DNA of 64,000 nucleotides from Synchiropus splendidus (lineage: Eukaryota; Chordata; Actinopteri; Syngnathiformes; Callionymidae): contig NC_071342.1 in assembly GCF_027744825.2 (NCBI RefSeq), forward strand, positions 15,271,501 through 15,335,500. Direction: 5' to 3'. The notes under the pieces were generated by a model. That model saw only the letters and a program-made list of their open reading frames with translations, was not told the DNA's origin and searched no databases. The position numbers were made by a program, and so were the translations under genes. Positions 13,341 through 25,166 of this stretch are shown in pieces. Within the stretch, counting starts at the first letter, position 1. Each line of letters starts with the position of its first letter.

Positions 13341-13445
13341 CTGCTGGTGGGCACCTCACGGACGCATTAATGCACACAGGCCCGGCTGTGTCGAAGAGTG
13401 GCTGTGTTACTGTCGTGCTACTGAGTGGAGCTTTACTCTGGTAAT
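13341..13445 (+). other. exon-like or conserved block after a strong acceptor
   Basis: A pyrimidine-rich tract (ttgtttcttgctcctccag) precedes the block and GTAATT follows the word ctctg near 13440. One frame is open throughout, containing HLTDALMHTGPAVSKSG, and closes immediately inside the putative intron. The peptide matches no family I recognise. The block also contains GCATTAATGC, so a conserved regulatory element is an equal alternative. Confidence 0.18.
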
Positions 13446-15280
13446 TGATCCTGTTCGGTACGCGGGAGGAGAGAGAGGGAGGCCCTAAGTGTTGTCAGTT
13501 TGCTGCATTAATTTTTCAGCCATGGCCAGCGAGGCTGAAGAGATAGAGGAGGGGCTCATGCACTGATCCTAATGCACTGCTTTGTCTGTCTGCAATTATT
13601 CTGCTGTTTATAAATGCTCACTCTAAACTCTGCTCCTTTCAGAATCAATTACAAGTGATTTTTCTGCACCGTCCGAGCCAAGCCTCCCGCTGATGACATA
13701 TTTGTTTTCCACTGTCTGGTCTTAGGGTTCAAACACAGCCTTCTGGTGGTTCAGTGCCTCTTTGTCCTCGTGTTTGTGCCGTCTTATGTGGTACAGTATG
13801 TGCAACTGATAAGAGACAGACCTCACTCTGTGCTTTTTGGTCCCAGCTCTGGGCTTGGACTCACTGATGATATCACCAAACAAGCTGAAAAGCTAAAGAT
13901 CTGTTTGCTATGGAAGAGATTATTACTAGAGTTAAAATGCGCCTATCCTTCGAACCAATGTGAGGGGAAGGACACTGCTGCGGGATTTCTGTGTCATTCA
14001 AAACCCTGTTCGTCTCATGAGTCATGAAGAGGTGCTCAGAGTCACAGTGGACGTCACAGCTGACATTTGCAGTCATGAGTCACATTTCTTGCTTTTATTT
14101 GATACTTCAACGGCGACTTGCGCATGACACATATGATTTTGCCTGGGAGATGTAAATTAGCTGGGCAGCAGCTCTGGCTGGCCGCAGATGTCATGCAAAG
14201 CATCTAAAAATGTTGAGTGACGATGGCTTATGTAGAACACAGCGTGAGGGAGAGCAGCCTGCGGCCCGTGCTGGAGTTAAATTATGATCAGCGGAGTTAC
14301 AGGATCCACAGCGAAGCGCCCAGGGAGCAGGAAGTTCCTAACTCCTAAATAGCAAGGGTGGGTCACATGCATGGGGGCGGGGGGCAAATCGCCCCTCGGG
14401 GATTTTTCAACAATAACTCCACTTAGCTTGGCAGTGACAACACATATTCACTTTTCTAATCCAAACAATGTCTGTAAAATCAACAAGGTTACAGGTCAAT
14501 GTTCTCAATAGCTTATTAGGAATAGAAGGCTTTAATAAACAAACAATACAAAGGCTTCAGTTCTAAAAATGTGGTGCGAATGTGATGCGACACAACAGAC
14601 TGTGATTCAATGTCTGTGGGATTATATTTATTGAAGTATTTGTTTCTCAATTTGTGTCCGCCATACAAGGGCACAGGACTTTTCATTGTAAATAATGCAT
14701 AAGAAATTGTTTTGCATGATTAAATGTGCGTTGTCCAGTCCAGACAGACAATACAGGGAACATGCATATAAGCCACAGAGTCACTGCTAATCCATAGAAT
14801 GGTGTGTGGTCTTTCCTTATCTTAATTTCTTATATAATTTTGTACAATAGCATTGCCATTCGACTTAAGTTACATTGTCTATGACTAGGTTGTCCAACAA
14901 TTCAAACACAAGTCACAGGACGATAAAAGTGAGGGGTTATTGAACAGCCTGTAAATGACCTTCTTTGACAGGAGAAAAAGGAGCTTCAACAGAATCTCGT
15001 GTCAGTGTTCCTTTTTAATTATTTAAGGCTAATTTTAGCTTCTTTGTGGTTAGCCTCAAAATACATTAATTGTCTGACTCAAGACACGAGGCAGTCTTCT
15101 TCAAGGGCAAATATCTTTCATAAAATTTCCCTGCACTTAAATCACTTTTAAGAATTTTACAGATTAATTCATGACATTTATCTCCTCTGTCTGGATTGTC
15201 GAAGTAAAAAGCTTGAGGTTTGTAAGTAGGTTGGTGTATCATGATGTGTTGTTTTTCCCTGTTCTTTAAATGACTTTTGA
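13446..15280. other. non-coding spacer
   Basis: No gene, RNA or bounded repeat was recognised. A G-rich patch (gggggcggggggc) is near 14372-14385. Confidence 0.5.
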
Positions 15281-15514
15281 ATTTGATTTCAACTGCATAT
15301 ATTTCACGTAAACAATCGTGGCGCACTGCCACAGCTGAAATGAAATGGGCCATGCCTTTAGAAAATGATCTTTCTGTAAAAGATCAAATCTCACGTGCTC
15401 AAACGTATTAAAATAAAGTGTCAAAACAAGCAGTAACACATAACAGATCATGTTGGTGGAGATGATTACAGTGATTTGTGCTATGTTTTCAACAGGAAAA
15501 TGGTGGAAACCATG
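15281..15514 (+). mobile_element. short non-autonomous DNA transposon, CAGGGTTTCC family, copy 2
   Basis: The left part (cgtggcgcactgccac) parallels cgtggcacaccgccac of the 42539 copy. The words aaatctcacgtgctcaaacgta and taacacataaca follow in the same order, and the right end is ggtggaaaccatg. At about 234 bases it lacks the middle and right-hand core seen in full copies, and both termini are degraded. It has no coding capacity. Confidence 0.5.
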
Positions 15515-17121
15515 TATTTATAACTCATGTGGGCCACATGAAACTGACTTTGCAGGGTTGAGTTGGTTGTTGAGCTTTGCCCTCATGACAAATTAAAAAA
15601 AAAGTTCTTAGCATGAGGTCACTATGGACTCAAATAAACAGAGTGACATCAGGTGAATACTATGCAGTATTCAACAGCAATCCATGATCAGGTTGCAGGG
15701 CAGCAGTCTGTCAGCAAAATAACCTAGATTCCCATCTTCCTCAAAACCTCCTGTTGGACTTCCAGGCGGGCGTTTGTAGGAAAACCGGGATGCTCGATCT
15801 CTGCAACCTGTGTTTTTTCCCAATGCGACACCAGGCGAGGAAGGTGTACGTAACAGTCGGTGCATATGCGCAGACTAACTGGAGAAACTCCAGTTAATCC
15901 TGGGGGCGAGACTTCCTCTCACCTTCTCAGTCGTGCAACAGATGTTTGTCCTCCATCGGGCTGGACTCCGGTGATCCAGACACCCTCCTGCCTGCTCCGC
16001 TAGCCAGGACAGGCCCTTCACCACTCAAAAAGCATGATTGCATTCTTGAGCTATTCCACCCCCTTCTTCAGAACAAGAGCCCTCCGCATCTCTCTCCCTT
16101 TCAAGTAGTGGCTGCCGGCCGCGTTTCCTCTTTGAAGATGTAATCTTGGAAAACACTGAGACATCTCTGGGATTATCTTAAATGTCTTCAGTATGTCAAC
16201 AGCCCAGCTCGGTCGCAGAGCAGTTCTGGCTGTTTAAAGGGGTCGGCTATGATGACAGCCGAGGAAAATGCCACACCGTCGAGGTAATCACAGGGTCAAC
16301 TCAGCTGACTCCATTCAGGGCCAAAACACCCACTGGTTAGAAGTGGATGATAACAGACACAATGAAATGATGTATTTCCCCATGTGGCAGCGCTGTGTTT
16401 ACAATTCAAGGTAATGGTAGGCAATGAAGCGCTCAGCAACAGATGCTGTTGGAGCTGACCTGGGCCACGTCTCGACTTCTGATTCTCTCCAGGGTGTTTC
16501 AAATGAAACTACATGATTAATTCAGTGTAGCGGCCTTCCCCTTGTATGAAGTACCTCTCTGACTAGTCTAAATTGAATTTCCTACATTGATAAATACTAT
16601 AGAATAATATCCCTTTAATTTAATCAGAATAATCATTGTATTCTTTCACCTGTTAACAGTTACCACAATATTGAGTTTTCTTTCTCTCATCATTTCATCT
16701 TGTTTCCTGGAGATTTGTTTTCATAAACCGATATATCCAATACTCTCCGCTTATATTTATGGCTACCCTGTGTTTTATAGCTTGACAGTTTCTTCTTATA
16801 ATTTACCATAACATTTTATCATTTTTACCATTCAATTGTCGTTTTGTCTGTATCCTACTTATCTTCTGTTTTTGTATTCGATGTCATGTTATACAGTACA
16901 TGGTTCTGCCCATGTTTTTTCAGTCTCTGCCTCTCCCACTCCCCTGCCACCAGTGCCGCATAACCACAGAAGAAGACAGGATTAGCATAGGTAGTGGAAC
17001 TGACTCGTCAACGGGGACCACGATCGCAAGGTCCACCAAGGAGAATTTGCGTTTTCATCTCAATTTCAGCAAAATGACTGAAGAGAAACACACTATAGCA
17101 CTACAATGAAGGCACTAAGTA
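15515..17121. other. non-coding spacer
   Basis: No feature is supported. Bases 15740-16140 are moderately GC-rich but carry no splice-bounded frame. Confidence 0.5.
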
Positions 17122-17230
17122 CTGTCAGAATCAGAATCAGAATAGAATTTATTGCCATGGTCAGTGGGGGTCCCACCAACTAGGAAAGTGCTTCGAAATA
17201 AAGGGCTGTTTATAAATAAAAATAAAAATA
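17122..17230. mobile_element. probable LINE 3'-tail fragment
   Basis: The block starts with repeated AGAATC units followed by aatagaatttattgccatgg and a body ending in AT-rich simple sequence. From memory GAATCAGAATCAGAAT followed by a TTTATTG word is the common 3' end of fish L2/RTE-type LINE and SINE copies. There is no coding part. Orientation is uncertain because such tails occur on either strand. Confidence 0.45.
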
Positions 17231-17919
17231 ACCCACGAACAACAAAGGCTGACCGTGAATGATAGTAAATATAGGGCATCCTATTTCTCACAGGTTTCAG
17301 TTTTGACACATCTCTAGCTAAAGCTAAAGAGAGTCAAGACCATTGATCAGGTTGAGACCAAACTCAATACAGAACAGACACTCTGTTCCAATGATGGCAT
17401 CTATCTTGATTTATTTCAGAAAATAACTACCACTTCAGTGTTTTACATGACTAATAGATTCTGCATTCAGTCTTGTTCTCATTTAATGAAACCTTTTTAT
17501 GCATATAAGACAAAAAAAAGAGATAGAGTGAGATACAGCAGCTTGTTAATAAGGAGAGCTGCCATCCATTGGATACTGTTGAAGTCTGACTGTTGTTTTC
17601 AGTAGTTATGGCGTCTGGTTGGCTTCATCAGATTCTTTACCCATTTTAGGATTTTAAATTACTGACGTTCGCTTTGTGCTGTTCTCGATCATCCTTTCAT
17701 CATGTTTTAATGTCCTTTTCTTGAGTGCTGACGTCACAAAGAGAAGTCACAACTGTGGTGATGAGGCAAAGTTATTGTTGGTAAGAGGAAGATTTATTCT
17801 CCCCAATGCAGAAGCAAAGGAGTGGGCACTCTCTAAAAAGATTTTAGACTTTATCATCCTATCAGATGCTATCAGGAGGAGATTTTAGGAAGGGCAAGTA
17901 CTCGGAAACAAAATCAGAG
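17231..17919. other. non-coding spacer
   Basis: Nothing was recognised except a CRE-type TGACGTCA at 17729-17736. Confidence 0.5.
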
Positions 17920-18440
17920 CGCGCCTGTCTAGGGAACATGTTGTTATCATAATTACCTGCTGCGCGATGACTGCAGCACCGGCGTTGATGTTGACGCCGG
18001 GCTGCCCTCTTCTCTCCCCCCCGACAAGGCAGTCTTGTGTGGGCTGCCGCCTGTGTCGACGTCTCTTTGTGTTCTGTTCTCTCTGTGTGTTGTTCCTTCG
18101 TCGACTGCAGGCCAAAAAACACAAATATTGTTTTGGTGAGATCTGGCTCCACGATTTGGTCGGGATTGCGTCAATGTGTGCGTGCGGGTGCTGGCAGGCT
18201 CGCCGGCTGCTCCCAGGAGCCGAGACACAACCGAAACCTCATTTTCTCTGTTTCAAGCAACGTACACTCTGGCGGGGCGGGAGGGCTGGGACCCGCTTTG
18301 CATGGGCTTTTTATTACAAATGATGTTTTTGAAAGAAATGCAGCCTCCTCACTGCTGGCATTTGAGCCGGAGGAAATAGCGGATGATGATATCAGAGCTG
18401 GAGCGAGTGAAGGAGAGCGAGCGAGAGCACTCAAGTTGAA
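17920..18440. promoter_or_regulatory. GC- and CpG-enriched block
   Basis: CpG-containing words (gcgcg, gccggg, gcgggtgc, cgccgg, gagcgagcgag) are much denser here than in surrounding DNA, and several frames of 90-143 codons run through on both strands because stop codons are scarce in GC-rich sequence. It could be a small CpG island, an orphan promoter, or a conserved block. No ATG-plus-splice structure is convincing. Confidence 0.3.
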
Positions 18441-18802
18441 GAAACACTTGACCTGTTTGTTTTGGTAAAATGGTATTCCTCTGCTAATTTCCTCCTGATA
18501 AGTATCTGACAGCTCAAAGCAAAGTGTTTTATCTTGGCCAGAGGGAAATGGCTTCTCCAGCGCGTGGTCCCGATCGATGTCAGAGACTCTGCTGCTTTAA
18601 ATTGCATTCTCTTGTTTTTTTTTAAAGGTCTTCTATTAGCATACAGGTAATCAATTACGTATATTAGTCTTCTTTTCGCTTAAGATGGAGCTTTTGCTCT
18701 GGTTTCCTTCCCCTCTGCAGACACTCCAGCGCCTTCCTCCTCCAGCTAACATCATTGACTGGTGTTTGCTGTGTTGGGGGGCATTGATTTTTACTGCTCT
18801 GG

Positions 18803-18815
18803 CCCCCCCCCCCCC
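18803..18815 (+). repeat. C13 homopolymer tract
   Basis: An uninterrupted run of 13 C is read directly, followed by a C/T-rich flank. Confidence 0.9.
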
Positions 18816-18971
18816 TCCTCTGCTTTAGCAGTTGATGAGTAGTGTTAAGAGTTCCAGGGACAACACGACCTCGCTTTAAGTTGATGAGGTCGGCTTTTAC
18901 AACCCTGGTTTTCCTCCGCCATTCACAGGTCTGTGAGCATTTGAATGAGTCGAGCCTCTCCAGTCTGTGAT

Positions 18972-18994
18972 CCCCCCCCCCCCACACACACACA
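18972..18994 (+). repeat. C12 run fused to a (CA) repeat
   Basis: Twelve C are followed directly by alternating ACACAC. This is a short compound simple repeat. Confidence 0.85.
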
Positions 18995-20099
18995 AGAAAG
19001 CTAAATAAACATCAGGGCATTAAGAGCTTTGTCATACTTCACGGCGTGTGAAACACTTTGTCACCAAACTGGCTCATTGTCAAATTACCTGCTCTGTTAA
19101 TAGAGTCAATGTCAACATGAACTTGTGGCGGGAAAGTTGGAGATTGTTGCGTTACACACGCCGTAACGAAACCTCATTTAACTGGATTGGTCTCTTTGAA
19201 GATTTTATTGCTGCCTCTTATCACGACGATAAAAGACTTCACACTTCTGACAGGGATAAAATAAAAACCTGGAGTCTGCCGGCGCTGGTACTCAGCCTTT
19301 CACTGCAATATTCAGCACATTATTAAGGAACACATTGCTCTGTGCTGTGCAGCTCTCAGCGCCATCTGTAGTGCTCCGCTCAAGTGGTAGCAATTTTCTT
19401 GTAGTCTGGTGTCTCTCATGTGTTATTACAAGTGAAACTCGATTGCGGATCTCCCCTCAATGTTCTCGTGAAGTCACCTCAAGGTTTACGTTGCTGCTCC
19501 TCTTCACTGTTGGTGTTGACGCTCTTCGGTGCTGGTCATGGTTGTGATGGACTGTCACTTTTCTTCAGCCAACCAATAGTGAACTTTGCTTGGGAGGCTA
19601 CAAGAGTATAGCCTCCTCAGTCATTTCCTGGACACATCAAGATGAAACAGATGGAGAATTCATCCACATACATCTTTTCTATGTTTGTATATTTTACATG
19701 TTGGGGCTGGTTCATACATTATTCAGTAATGTGGAGATCTGGACGACGAGTGACACATGGCTGTCGTTCACGTTTGGCTTGTCCCTGAAAAGAAATATCA
19801 AGGGCCTATATTGGATTCCAGATGACGGATTAACAGTAAATATTGAAGTCAGATATTGTGTCCCTTCAGAGAAGGGTAAGACGGTTGTGAAATTGTTACC
19901 AAAAATTTTTAGCTTTTATTTATTTTTTATTTTTTTCATAATGAAGAAGTTGTCATTAACATAACTAATACATATATTATAATTCTATATATTTTTTACT
20001 TAATAAATACCTATAAATAATAGTTATTGCCAAACAAAATGTAAATTAAAAATGGCAGAGAACTGTATTCTTCTGTTTAGACACAGATAAATCCAAGTT

Positions 20100-20640
20100 C
20101 AGGACTGGCTTTAGAGGCGCTGCCTCTCACACGCGCAAAAAAAGCCTTTTCAGAGTATCATTTTGTTTTTCAGAAAAAGTCAACAAATACTTTATAATCA
20201 CAACACTGCATAGTGCACATATTTAAAACGTATTTAATGCGATAATATTCTGGTAAAGAAGTAGCACAAAACTGATAAAAGCAAGTTGTTTTTGCTTTTT
20301 AAGAGGGTCCATTTGTGCGTGTTATAGCGGTGTAATATCGGCCTAATAGGCTTACCTGTCATCGCTGTATGAGACATCGCGCCTGTAAATCACATTTGTC
20401 TGCGACACCTGCTCGCCTCACCGCGTATTTATGGGTTTCTCCTCCGCCCTGTGTCTTTCTTTTCTGGACTGGCTCCAAGACCAAGCCTTCTTCCCACAGT
20501 ATGTTCTTCACCAGGGTCCTGTCCCCTCTCGGATTAAACGCACGAGCAGGTGTTCAGATATATGGGCGAGGGGCCTCAGCAGTCATAGATACACCCCATC
20601 TGTTTAAAACCTCCATACATTGTTATCCGATCGTCGGTCG
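20100..20640 (-). promoter_or_regulatory. CpG-enriched block with a possible minus-strand first exon
   Basis: Between 20360 and 20640 CpG words are frequent. On the minus strand a perfect-looking donor (gatgacag followed by GTAAGCC) ends a possible exon at 20356. An ATG at 20377-20375 lies 22 bases before the donor and opens the short frame MSHTAMT. GC-rich sequence lies upstream of it. A CpG-rich first exon with a short coding tail is a familiar vertebrate promoter layout. There is no downstream exon to join it to in this window, so this stays speculative. Confidence 0.2.
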
Positions 20641-21780
20641 TACATATTTTACATTCATGGTACATTCCCTTGACCAAGCAACACTAAAATCTCCTTTTAC
20701 TTTAATATAATTAAATAATTTTTCATCATTAAAACCATTTCATATTATTTAGAAAATTTAGTGTGCTAAAAAAATATATATAATTTTCATTTTATTGTCA
20801 TTTTTTTTTACTACCTTTATTATTTACAACAAAAAAGTGCTTGATAGAAAAAAAAAATTGAAGTAAAGAGTGAAAACATACTCGGACATATGAGCTAAAA
20901 TGATTGTTGATTAGTTCAATAAATATAGTGATAAAAATAGGAATGATATCTTTAGAAAGAAATAAAATAACTCATTAAAAACAAATGTGTTTTGGGATTT
21001 TTGATAAAAAATATTTTTTATGTCAGTATCAAGATTGCAAAAGTAGAAAGAAATATCATTGTTATATCGATATTATGAACTGCATTAACAATGCATTAAC
21101 AATAAAGTCTTGAATTGCAACAAAATTTCAGTTAATTGAACCCCAGATCTGGTTTCATTTAATAAGCGTGTGCACTAATGTTACTCGGTGCCAAATGACA
21201 TATGCAAATGTTAGTGTGAGCAGCTGGCGTGACTCTAGACACGTGGTGATACAAGATACCACAGAGTTTATTCATGCTGCAATGCTATTAAAAGTTAAAG
21301 AAATTCTGGGAAATTTTGGGGGGCCAGAAATTTGACGCGGCTCATCGAATGCGCTGCAGTGACGGCCCTTTATCGGGGTGTAAAAGGGCGCAGCGGAGTG
21401 GTGAGGCGATATCAAGAGAGGTGTATTACGGCAGTGAATCTGGCCGCGGCGTGTGTAATGGACTCTGGAAGAGGCTGACCAAGCGGCAGGCTGCTGATAA
21501 CCTTTAGGAAGGACATTGTTCCTGTGTGATGGGGGGTGGGGTCATGCTGGGGGGATATAAGGGGCTGCTGCAGTACGATGGTGGGCACAGTTGTTCATTG
21601 GTTCGTTGGATCTCAGTCAGGGTTAGAAGCTAAAGTAAATGGAGCTGTATAGCAGAACTCCCCGGTGACTTCCTGCATGCATTTTTCAACACTAAAGGTC
21701 TATTTCTCTGTGATACATTTGTCCTCTGACTGAACTGGGCCCTTCTATTAAAACTAATTTAACAGCTTTTTCTTTGTCTT
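20641..21780. other. AT-rich spacer then mixed sequence
   Basis: 20700-21120 is very AT-rich with a short tandem duplication (tgcattaacaa twice near 21081-21102). 21300-21600 is more GC-balanced, without a supported gene. An octamer word ATGCAAAT is at 21202-21209. Confidence 0.5.
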
Positions 21781-21794
21781 CTCTCCCCCTGTAG

Positions 21795-21896
21795 ATCGTC
21801 CCTGGTTTCAGCGAGGGCCCACGTGTGAGGAATACATGAAGGGCGGGACAGGGAGGGAGCGGCGACAACAGCGTCACAACCTCCACGGTCACACAG
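21795..21896 (+). CDS. candidate in-frame internal exon (34 codons), unassigned
   Basis: This is the best exon-like unit in the window. A branch-point-like word (actaat) lies about 40 bases upstream, followed by a long pyrimidine tract ending in ccccctgtag at 21794. The donor GTAGAG begins at 21897. The unit is exactly 102 bases and only one frame is open. It starts with the last two bases of a codon and ends with the first base of the next, so it could be inserted or skipped without shifting frame. The peptide contains PWFQRGPTCEEYMKGG and an Arg/His/Gln-rich second half (RERRQQRHNLHGHT). I do not recognise the family. The donor is weaker than consensus, no neighbouring exon was found, and a chance open frame of 34 codons is not rare, so confidence stays low. 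Confidence 0.25.
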
Positions 21897-22479
21897 GTAG
21901 AGTTGGTTTTCCACTGCTTGGTGCTCATTCAGCCTCTCAGTCGTCCGGTGACTGTTATTCCTTCCTCCCCCCCCAACACATCGGACACTTCTGGCACGCA
22001 AAGGCAGAGTGAGGGAGCAATGTGGCTGGTTTTGATTGGACCCTCCTGGGCTGGAGGCTGCTGTGGAACTGGGAATTGAGCTGTCTGCAGCTGCTGTTTA
22101 TGAGGAGCTGTGCAGGATCCTGTTTGGCTCTGATTGAAGAAATCCGGCCAGTTCCTGCTGAGAAGCCCCAAGCCCATGTCAGTGCGTGAGGAGTGGGATG
22201 GACTATGATTTAGACGATAATTTTCCTATTTTAACTCAGCGCGGGGGAGCGATGAGGCGCGTGATATGAATCTCTGCTCAGCACCTCTCAAGCAGTGTGT
22301 CACTTGAACCTGTGACAACTTATCAACACCACTAAAAGGAGGGGAGCCCAATAAAGGAACAATCTTCATGGTCCTCTTACGGTGTCCTGTCTGGGGTTGC
22401 AGAAGATCCGCCCTAGTCACACCTGTACTCTATGAGTCCCGGGTCACCTCATCAGTGAAGCTCATACCTCTTCTCCTTG
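21897..22479. other. non-coding spacer
   Basis: Moderately GC-rich with a C-run near 21967-21975. No supported gene. Confidence 0.5.
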
Positions 22480-22790
22480 TATGTGGTCACTCCATCTCCA
22501 ACAGTTTTCATCAGACATGTCACCTGTCTCTTCGCCACAAACCATCTGACCTCCCTATCTTTGTCTCTAGACGTCAATACACGAGCTCTTCGTCTTTTCT
22601 TGTGACTCCGAATGAAAACATCTTCAACTCTGCCTCCTCTAACTCTGCTTCTTGTGCTACTGCTTCTTTACCATGCTTCATGACAGCTCTCACTACTGTC
22701 CTACAAGAGACATCTTTCACTCTGACTGCTACTTTTCTCTAACAGAGCACCTATGCCTGTCTTCTCTGTCCGTTCCACCCTGTCTGCACT
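22480..22790 (-). pseudogene. decayed LINE ORF2 C-terminal fragment
   Basis: Read on the minus strand from about 22660 the translation contains ELKMFSFGVTRKDEE, then a stop, then ETKIG and WRRDR-like residues. This follows the order of the conserved region downstream of reverse transcriptase in RTE-like and related fish LINEs, where a 'MLRF-LGVTR-D-IRNE-IRG' motif is followed by 'GDKVREARLRWFGHV-RRD'. In-frame stops and shifts show it is dead. The C/T-rich plus-strand sequence to 22790 probably belongs to the same insertion. The assignment is from memory of the motif and not from a search. Confidence 0.45.
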
Positions 22791-23137
22791 CCCCACGTGT
22801 TGCTTTGGAAGGTCCAGATCATGTATGTGTGCATATCATTTATTATTGGACAGTGGAGTCTCAACGCTCAGTATCTGCATTACATTTTATTTTTAACTCA
22901 GTTTTATTCCACACAGGGATCAGATCTGCCTTAAAGTCGTGGTTGAATGGAAAAAATGAATAAACCGATAAGTCAAAAGTCAAGACGAATCCAGTGTTTG
23001 AATGAAAGAAGTTTATTTCAGTTAAAGAATAAGCAGCCCTTTTTTGATTCAACTTTTATAGAACCACAGAACCTATTTATTTATATTAACAAAATATATT
23101 ATTTTATTAAATGTCTTTTCATTGGTATACATTATAC

Positions 23138-23169
<32 letters not shown>

Positions 23170-24755
23170 TTTAAATTCAATGTCTGCCACCGCACGTCGG
23201 ATGTTACTTGTGTGTGTCTATGTATAAATATATATGTAGTATTTTTTCTTCTTTATGTTTTATTAGCTGAATAATATATTAATGATGATGTTAAAAAGAA
23301 TGTTTATTGCCAAAAAATAAATGACAAGGGGAACATTGCTGAAAACATATTGAGAACCACAATGATAAACTGTTCTTCAAGATGTCCTTTAAGTGCCACT
23401 GTTTGATCTAGTTATATCTTCAGACGCCCCCTGTAGTCCAGCAAAACCCAGCCCACCTTAAATAACTGCAGATCCTGCTTCCAGGGATTAAGAGTGAGGA
23501 TTGCGGCGCGAGGTGTGGGTGAGATGCAGTGAATAAATAAAAAAATAAAGTGCTGGTTAATCTTCTGTGCAGCAGCCTATGTGTGTTGGTGTGCAAGCAC
23601 TGAGCAATGCTGCCACCCCAGGAACATCTGCCTGGCACACAAACACACACTCAGCCAGACACACACATGCGCGACTAGAAGGGATCAGCCAAAGCGATTA
23701 CTGCACGGACGTCAGAGCATAGAAAGCGACAGGTTTAACACACAGACACACAAATAGACTGACTATAGGCAGTTACAAGTCGTGCGCTGCAGCGGAAGGC
23801 GAGACAGCGCCAGTCGACAGAACAGAGAGCTTGACAACACACAACTGCAGACACTTGAAAGTACAAGGAGACAAGTTTTACTGGGTTTCTCTGCTGCTGT
23901 CGCTCGGTATTCATCTTGTTTGCTATCCGTGGCCTCACTTTATTTTTCCTTCTGCCTGTCTCGCATTAACTCATCCACAGAGCACCAACAGTTGATCAAA
24001 CGGCTGCGCAATAGAGACTGAATTTGGCCAGACAGCTCACCAGGATGAGTAATGTAGAGTTCCGCCAGCTTAATTTGTTCAGAAAGCAATGGGCTTTCTA
24101 AACAACGCGATACAGGAGTTCATCCTTCGCTCCTTTAATTTGAGTCTGTACTTTTAAAATGTACAGACACAAAATACGGTTGTTGCCCCGCGTCGCTGGG
24201 AGAGATTCATTTCCCTGGGAATGTTGTTTTTAAGACAGCTAAGGGAATGTAATGGTTTTGATTCTTGGTTTCTTGACTGAGTGGATTCACGGTGGAGTCA
24301 TTGAAGAAGCCACAGCATTTACATTTGGCTGCACATTTTTGTGTAATGATGTCTCATGTTCGACCGCTTATTGGGAGCAGCAATCCCTGGGTACTTCAGT
24401 CAGATCGGATTGAGGAATCCAGAGACACTCCCAAGACAGAAGAGTGTGGATGTAATCTCTTCATCTGGTCTTGGATTGGACTTCTAACAACTTGTCGGGT
24501 ACTGAGATACTAGACAGGATGTATTGGAGAACACGTCCAGGAATGCCTGGGAATTCACCCCTGTCTTGCCTCTTACCAACATTCATTAATAAGGTCACTT
24601 ACCTCGGAAGTTAGGGGTTGAGTTTCAGCATGTCACAGGGCAAAACTGAAATGCATTATGGGAGATGATGCATTTCAGTTTCACTTGAAGGCTTTTAAAA
24701 TGTCAGCTGCTCTATAAGAGTCAAACCCAGGTCCCACCCACACAGAAACGTAGTG
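22791..24755. other. non-coding spacer with a TA-rich microsatellite
   Basis: No gene is supported. AT-rich DNA around 23040-23300 contains the TA repeat annotated below. The remainder has no recognisable feature. Confidence 0.5.
23139..23169. repeat. interrupted (TA)n microsatellite
   Basis: Alternating TA with one AA interruption is read directly. Confidence 0.9.
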
Positions 24756-25166
24756 CAAGGTTTCCACCAGGAAAAAAGGAATGGAATGTAGCCAATCTAG
24801 AAGTGAGTGAGAAACGGAGGGGGATGTTCATTTATTGTCAGTTGCTGACAATAAAAAGGTTTGTTTTTAATCATGAGAAGTAAATCCGTCTCCAATCCAA
24901 GCCGGTCCATCTCTTCATATGTCCGACCCGAATGCGTGACTTGAATTCCGCAAGAAATAGACATCAGTCAATATGAACTTTCTTTTCGGAGTTTTCCCTG
25001 AAAAACACTGTCATGTTCATGTCCACCTCCATGATGTGTTATGTGTTATCCGTTTGTTTCGATGTTTCCACTTTGTTTTAATACGATCACGTGACAGTTC
25101 ATCTTTTAAAATGGATCATTTTTCCAATGGTGTTGCGGCTTTAAGCCATGCATGGTGGAAACCCTA
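24756..25166 (-). mobile_element. non-autonomous DNA transposon, CAGGGTTTCC family, copy 3
   Basis: This is the same element as the copies at 28753 and 42539 but inverted. On the minus strand it runs from cagggtttccaccatg-like sequence (first base mutated) through taacacatcatggagg, the core ggaggtggacatgaa (plus-strand 25016-25030), ggattggagacgg and atgattaaaaacaaacc, to ggtggaaaccttg. The order and spacing of these words match the other full copies, which fixes the family from within the window. The length is about 411 bases and there is no coding capacity. No target-site duplication is clear. Confidence 0.8.

Larger units (their letters stand above)
18441..20099. other. non-coding spacer with two C-runs
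   Basis: No gene is supported. A 124-codon plus-strand frame (19590-19964) has no domain and ends in an AT-rich hydrophobic tail. The C-runs are annotated separately. Confidence 0.5.

Noticed and set aside
7093..17736. Two exact CRE octamers (7093-7100, 17729-17736)
   Set aside because: About one is expected by chance in a sequence this long, and neither lies near a promoter signal.
19590..19964. 124-codon plus-strand frame with some protein-like segments
   Set aside because: It ends in an AT-rich poly-Phe/Ile tail, and no domain or splice acceptor/donor pair bounds the plausible part.
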